This document shows, piece after piece, positions 59,501-64,000 of a DNA stretch of 64,000 nucleotides; positions within the stretch are counted from its first letter, which is position 1, and each line of letters starts with the position of its first letter. This stretch comes from Plectrocnemia conspersa (taxonomy: Eukaryota; Arthropoda; Insecta; Trichoptera; Polycentropodidae). The position numbers were made by a program, and so were the translations under genes. The notes beneath the pieces were generated by a model. That model had not been told where the DNA came from and did no database searches. It saw only the letters and a list, made by a program, of their open reading frames with translations. The DNA is taken from the NCBI GenBank assembly GCA_009617715.1, contig VTFK01000522.1:168455-232454 (forward strand), given 5' to 3'.

Positions 59501-62500
59501 AAAAAAATTGACAAAATGGATTTTGCTAACAAACATACACAGGATGCTTAAGAATTCTATACTGTCACAAAAAATTGAAATTTAAATATTTATAAATAAG
59601 CTCACACTGACCTTAACTATATTGAAAATCTTATGAGCGTATGTATGGTGGGTCGATCGACTCATCACACTAAACGTGTTTTGAAAAAAAAAAATACTTT
59701 TATTTTTTTTATTTTTTTTTTTTTTATAGTATCGTAAGTATAGTCGAAAGCTCTATTTTGTATTAAAAAATTCAAGTCGATTTCTTAAAATAGAAACCTC
59801 GTACGAGCGTTAACTATATGCAGAGTCGCATAAAAGCTCGTTCGAGGTCTCGGTCAATATATGGTAAGACTCGGTTTTTATTAAAAAAAAAATAATAAAA
59901 AAATTGCTTTTATATGCAAATTAAAATTCCAAACACTTTTGCATTAGACATTTTTTTTAGTAGGATTTTCATTTAGCAAAGTTATGACACTTTGAATTTT
60001 TTACATTAGCCGCCATTTTGAAAAAAAAAAATTTTTATATTTTTTTTTAAACATAACGTATAGGGGCTGCACGTTAGTTCTATGCGATACTCAAAATTTT
60101 AATTTTTATCTTCGAAACCAAACAGTTAAGAGCGTTAACTCTTCCGAAAGTCTCAAAATGGCTAGTATGGGGGGGTACGATCGAACTGATACATCGCTTG
60201 TTTTCAAGCAAAAAAATATATATTTTTTATATTTTACTTAGATGAACTTTAGGCTTCTCAACATTTCATGTATAGAGACCTTTTTTGACAAAATTCAACA
60301 CTACTGAGTTATAAGTGATTGAATTTTAATACTTGTCGCCATTTTAAAAAAAAAAAATTGACAAAATGGATTTTGCTAACAAACATACACAGGATGCTTA
60401 AGAATTCTATACTGTCACAAAAAAATTGAAATTTAAATATTTATAAATAAGCTCACACTGACCTTAACTATATTGAAAATCTTATGAGCGTATGTATGGT
60501 GGGTCGATCGACTCATCACACTAAACGTGTTGAAAAAAAAAAATACTTTTATTTTTTTAATTTTTAATTTTTTTTATAGTATCGTAAGTATAGTCGAAAG
60601 CTCTATTTTGTATTAAAAATTCAAGTCGATTTCTTAAATAGAAACCTCGTACGAGCGTTAACTATATGCAGAGTCGCATAAAAGCTCGTTCGAGGTCTCG
60701 GTCAATATATGGTAAGACTCGGTTTTTATTAAATAAAAAATAATTAAAAATTGCTTTTATATGCAAATTAAAATTTTAAACACTTTTTGCATTAGACATT
60801 TTTTAGTAGGATTTTATTTAGCAAAGTTATGACACTTTGAATTTTTACATTAGCCGCCATTTTAAAAAAAAATTTTATATATTTTTTTTAAACATAACGT
60901 ATAGGGGCTGCACGTTAGTTCTATGCGATACTCAAAATTTTAATTTTTATGTTAGAAACCAAACAGTTAAGAGCGTAAATTCTTCCGAAAGTCTCAAAAT
61001 GGCTAGTATGGGGGGGTACGATCGAACTGATACATCGCTTGTTTTCAAGCAAAAATATATATTTTTTATATTTTACTTAGATGAACTTTAGGCTTCTCAA
61101 CATTTCATGTATAGAGACCTTTTTGACAAAATTAAACACTACTGAGTTATAAGTGATTGAATTTTAATACTTGTCGCCATTTTGCAAAAAATTGACAAAA
61201 TGGATTTTGCTAACAAACATACACAGGATGCTTAAGAATTCTATACTGTCACAAAAATTGAAATTTAAATATTTATAAATAAGCTCACACTGACCTTAAC
61301 TATATTGAAAATCTTATGAGCGTATGTATGGTGGGTCGATCGACTCATCACACTAAACGTGTTTTGAAAAAAAAAATACTTTTTTTTTTTTAATTTTTAA
61401 TTTTTTTTTTTATAGTATCGTAAGTATAGTCGAAAGCTCTATTTTGTATAAAAATTCAAGTCGATTTTCTTAAATAGAAACCTCGTACGAGCGTTAACTA
61501 TATGCAGAGTCGCATAAAAGCTCGTTCGAGGTCTCGGTCAATATATGGTAAGACTCGGTTTTTTATTAAAAAAAAAAATAATTAAAAATTGCTTTTTTAT
61601 ATGCAAATTAAAATTCCAAACACTTTTGCATTAGACATTTTTTTAGTAGGATTTTATTTAGCAAAGTTATGACACTTTGAATTTTTACATTAGCCGCCAT
61701 TTTGAAAAAAAAAAAAAATTTTATATATTTTTTTTAAACATAACGTATAGGGGCTGCACGTTAGTTCTATGCGATACTCAAAATTTTAATTTTTATCTTC
61801 GAAACCAAACAGTTAAGAGCGTTAACTCTTCCGAAAGTCTCAAAATGGCTAGTATGGGGGTACGATCGAACTGATACATCGCTTGTTTTCAAGCAAAAAT
61901 ATATATTTTTTATATTTTACTTAGATGTACTTTAGGCTTTTCAACATTTCATGTATAGAGACCTTTTTGACAAAATTCAACACTACTGAGTTATAAGTGA
62001 TTGAATTTTAATACTTGTCGCCATTTTGCAAAAAAAATTGACAAAATGGATTTTGCTAACAAACATACACAGGATGCTTAAGAATTCTATACTGTCACAA
62101 AAAATTGAAATTTAAATATTTATAAATAAGCTCACACTGACCTTAACTATATTGAAAATCTTATGAGCGTATGTATGGTGGGTCGATCGACTCATCACAC
62201 TAAACGTGTTTTGAAAAAAAAATACTTTTATTTTTTAATTTTTAATTTTTTTTTATAGTATCGTAGGTATAGTCGAAAGCTCTATTTTGTATAAAAAATT
62301 CAAGTCGATTTCTTAAATAGAAACCTCATACGAGCGTTAACTATATGCAGAGTCGCATAAAAGCTCGTTCGAGGTCTCGGTCAATATATGGTAAGACTCG
62401 GTTTTTTTATTAAAAAAAAAATAATTAAAAATTGCTTTTATATGCAAATTAAAAATTCCAAACACTTTTGCATTAGACATTTTTTAGTAGGATTTTATTT

Positions 62501-64000
62501 AGCAAAGTTATGACACTTTGAATTTTTACATTAGCCGCCATTTTGAAAAAAAAAATTTTATATATTTTTTTTAAACATAACGTATAGGGGCTGCACGTTA
62601 GTTCTATGCGATACTTAAAATTTAAATTTTTATCTTCGAAACCAAACAGTTAAGAGCGTTAACTCTTCCGAAAGTCTCAAAATGGCTAGTATGGGGGGTA
62701 CGATCGAACTGATACATCGCTTGTTTTCAAGCAAAAAATATATTTTTTTTATATTTTACTTAGATGAACTTTAGGCTTCTCAACATTTCATGTATAGAGA
62801 CTTTTTTTGACAAAATTCAACACTACTGAGTTATAAGTGATTGAATTTTAATACTTGTCGCCATTTTGCAAAAAAAATTGACAAAATGGATTTTGCTAAC
62901 AAACATACACAGGATGCTTAAGAATTCTATACTGTCACAAAATTGAAATTTAAATATTTATAAATAAGCTCACACTGACCTTAACTATATTGAAAATCTT
63001 ATGAGCGTATGTATGGTGGGTCGATCGACTCATCACACTAAACGTGTTTTGAAAAAAAAAAAAATACTTTTATTTTTTTTTAATTTTTTTTATAGTATCG
63101 TAAGTATAGTCGAAAGCTCTATTTTGTATTAAAAAATTCAAGTCGATTTCTTAAATAGAAACCTCGTACGAGCGTTAACTATATGCAGAGTCGCATAAAA
63201 GCTCGTTCGAGGTCTCGGTCAATATATGGTAAGACTCGGTTTTATTAAAAAAAAAAATAATTAAAAATTGCTTTTATATGCAAATTAAAATTCCAAACAC
63301 TTTTTGCATTAGACATTTTTTAGTAGGATTTTATTTAGCAAAGTTATGACACTTTGAATTTTTACATTAGCCGCCATTTAAAAAAAAAATTTTATATATT
63401 TTTTTTAAACATAACGTATAGGGGCTGCACGTTAGTTCTATGCGATACTTAAAATTTAAATTTTTATCTTAGAAACCAAACAGTTAAGAGCGTTAACTCT
63501 TCCGAAAGTCTCAAAATGGCTAGTATGGGGGTACGATCGAACTGATACATCGCTTGTTTTCAAGCAAAAAATATATATTTTTTATATTTTACTTAGATGA
63601 ACTTTAGGCTTCTCAACATTTCATGTATAGAGACTTTTTTTGACAAAATTCAACACTACTGAGTTATAAGTGATTGAATTTTAATATTTGTCGCCATTTT
63701 GCAAAAAAAATTGACAAAATGGATTTTGCTAACAAACATACACAGGATGCTAAAGAATTCTATACTGTCACAAAAATTGAAATTTAAATATTTATAAATA
63801 AGCTCACACTGACCTTAACTATATTGAAAATCTTATGAGCGTATGTATGGTGGGTCGATCGACTCATCACACTAAACGTGTTTTGAAAAAAAAAAATACT
63901 TTTATTTTTTTTTTTTTTTTTTTTTATAGTATCGTAAGTATAGTCGAAAGCTCTATTTTGTATTAAAAATTCAAGTCGATTTCTTAATAGAAAACCTCGT

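Larger units (their letters stand above)
43060..64000 (+). repeat. Tandem satellite array, unit about 840 bp
   Basis: A head-to-tail array that runs off the right end. The landmark TATAGGGGCTGCACGTTAGT (or its early variants) begins at 44111, 44942, 45772, 46606, 47444, 48278, 49110, 49953, 50799, 51641, 52491, 53339, 54181, 55024, 55871, 56711, 57547, 58376, 59212, 60059, 60900, 61746, 62583 and 63419. That is 23 intervals of 829-850 bp, mean about 840. A diverged edge unit precedes them. Length differences lie almost entirely in A and T homopolymers. Each unit carries a TTG-initiated frame of 60-92 codons that is repeatedly broken, so I do not call it a gene. Confidence 0.97.
47001..64000 (+). 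repeat. Satellite subfamily B units
   Basis: About 20 nearly identical units marked by ACATTAGCCGCC, AAACAGTTAAGAGC, CTTAGATGAAC, GCATTAGACATTTTTT and CGTACGAGCGTTAACTATAT. Low divergence indicates recent homogenisation. The array continues beyond the window. Confidence 0.9.

Noticed and set aside
44048..61874. Recurring 60-92-codon frames reading M-NFYISRHFEKKFYIFFLN in satellite units
   Set aside because: They start at TTG rather than ATG, sit in A/T homopolymers that change frame from unit to unit, and repeat only because the DNA repeats. No sign of protein selection.
43060..64000. CRISPR-like or rDNA spacer interpretation of the array
   Set aside because: There are no short direct repeats with unique spacers and no rRNA sequence. 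The units are uniform 840-bp satellites in what looks like an animal genome.
1..64000. tRNA genes
   Set aside because: I looked for GGTTCGAnnCC-type B boxes with a cloverleaf and found none convincing. The match in the robo exon near 4515 is coding sequence.

Overview
The window looks like arthropod, most probably insect, nuclear DNA. It is strongly AT-rich and intergenic sequence dominates. Introns are tiny (58-74 bp, GT-AG), and there is one recognisable multi-exon developmental gene, several fossil transposons and a long satellite array. I cannot name the species from the sequence.

Region 1 (1-4208) is probably the last part of a long intron of the gene that follows. It holds a decayed hAT transposase fragment, a TG microsatellite and a GC-richer stretch just before the first visible exon. 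Region 2 (4209-8097, + strand) holds the last nine coding exons of a Roundabout axon-guidance receptor. They encode Ig2-Ig5, three fibronectin type III domains, one membrane helix and a short cytoplasmic tail with CC0-like and CC1-like tyrosine motifs. Sequence features point to the insect Robo2 (leak)/Robo3 branch. The start codon, signal peptide and Ig1 lie upstream of the window. A 3'UTR follows, with a polyadenylation signal near 8404. It may extend to about 9390, because three exact Pumilio-type TGTACATA sites lie in the extension.

Region 3 (about 9.4-43.0 kb) has no convincing host gene. It is AT-rich DNA with regularly spaced, less AT-rich, CpG-containing islands that lack long ORFs and may be regulatory. 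Around them is a graveyard of mobile elements: two copies of a hAT-type transposase remnant, a second and different hAT remnant, a mariner remnant, the 3' end of a non-LTR retrotransposon, a GC-rich foldback element, pogo-like and hAT-like non-autonomous elements, and four families of dispersed repeats present twice (here R1-R4).

Region 4 (about 43.06-64.0 kb, running off the end) is a tandem satellite with a unit of about 840 bp and about 24 regular units plus one diverged edge unit. Each unit is itself built of three related blocks (about 321, 356 and 167 bp), so it descends from a shorter repeat. The left edge is diverged, the next few units form subfamily A, and a sharp switch near 47 kb leads to a highly homogeneous subfamily B. 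This array is the most noteworthy structure in the window.
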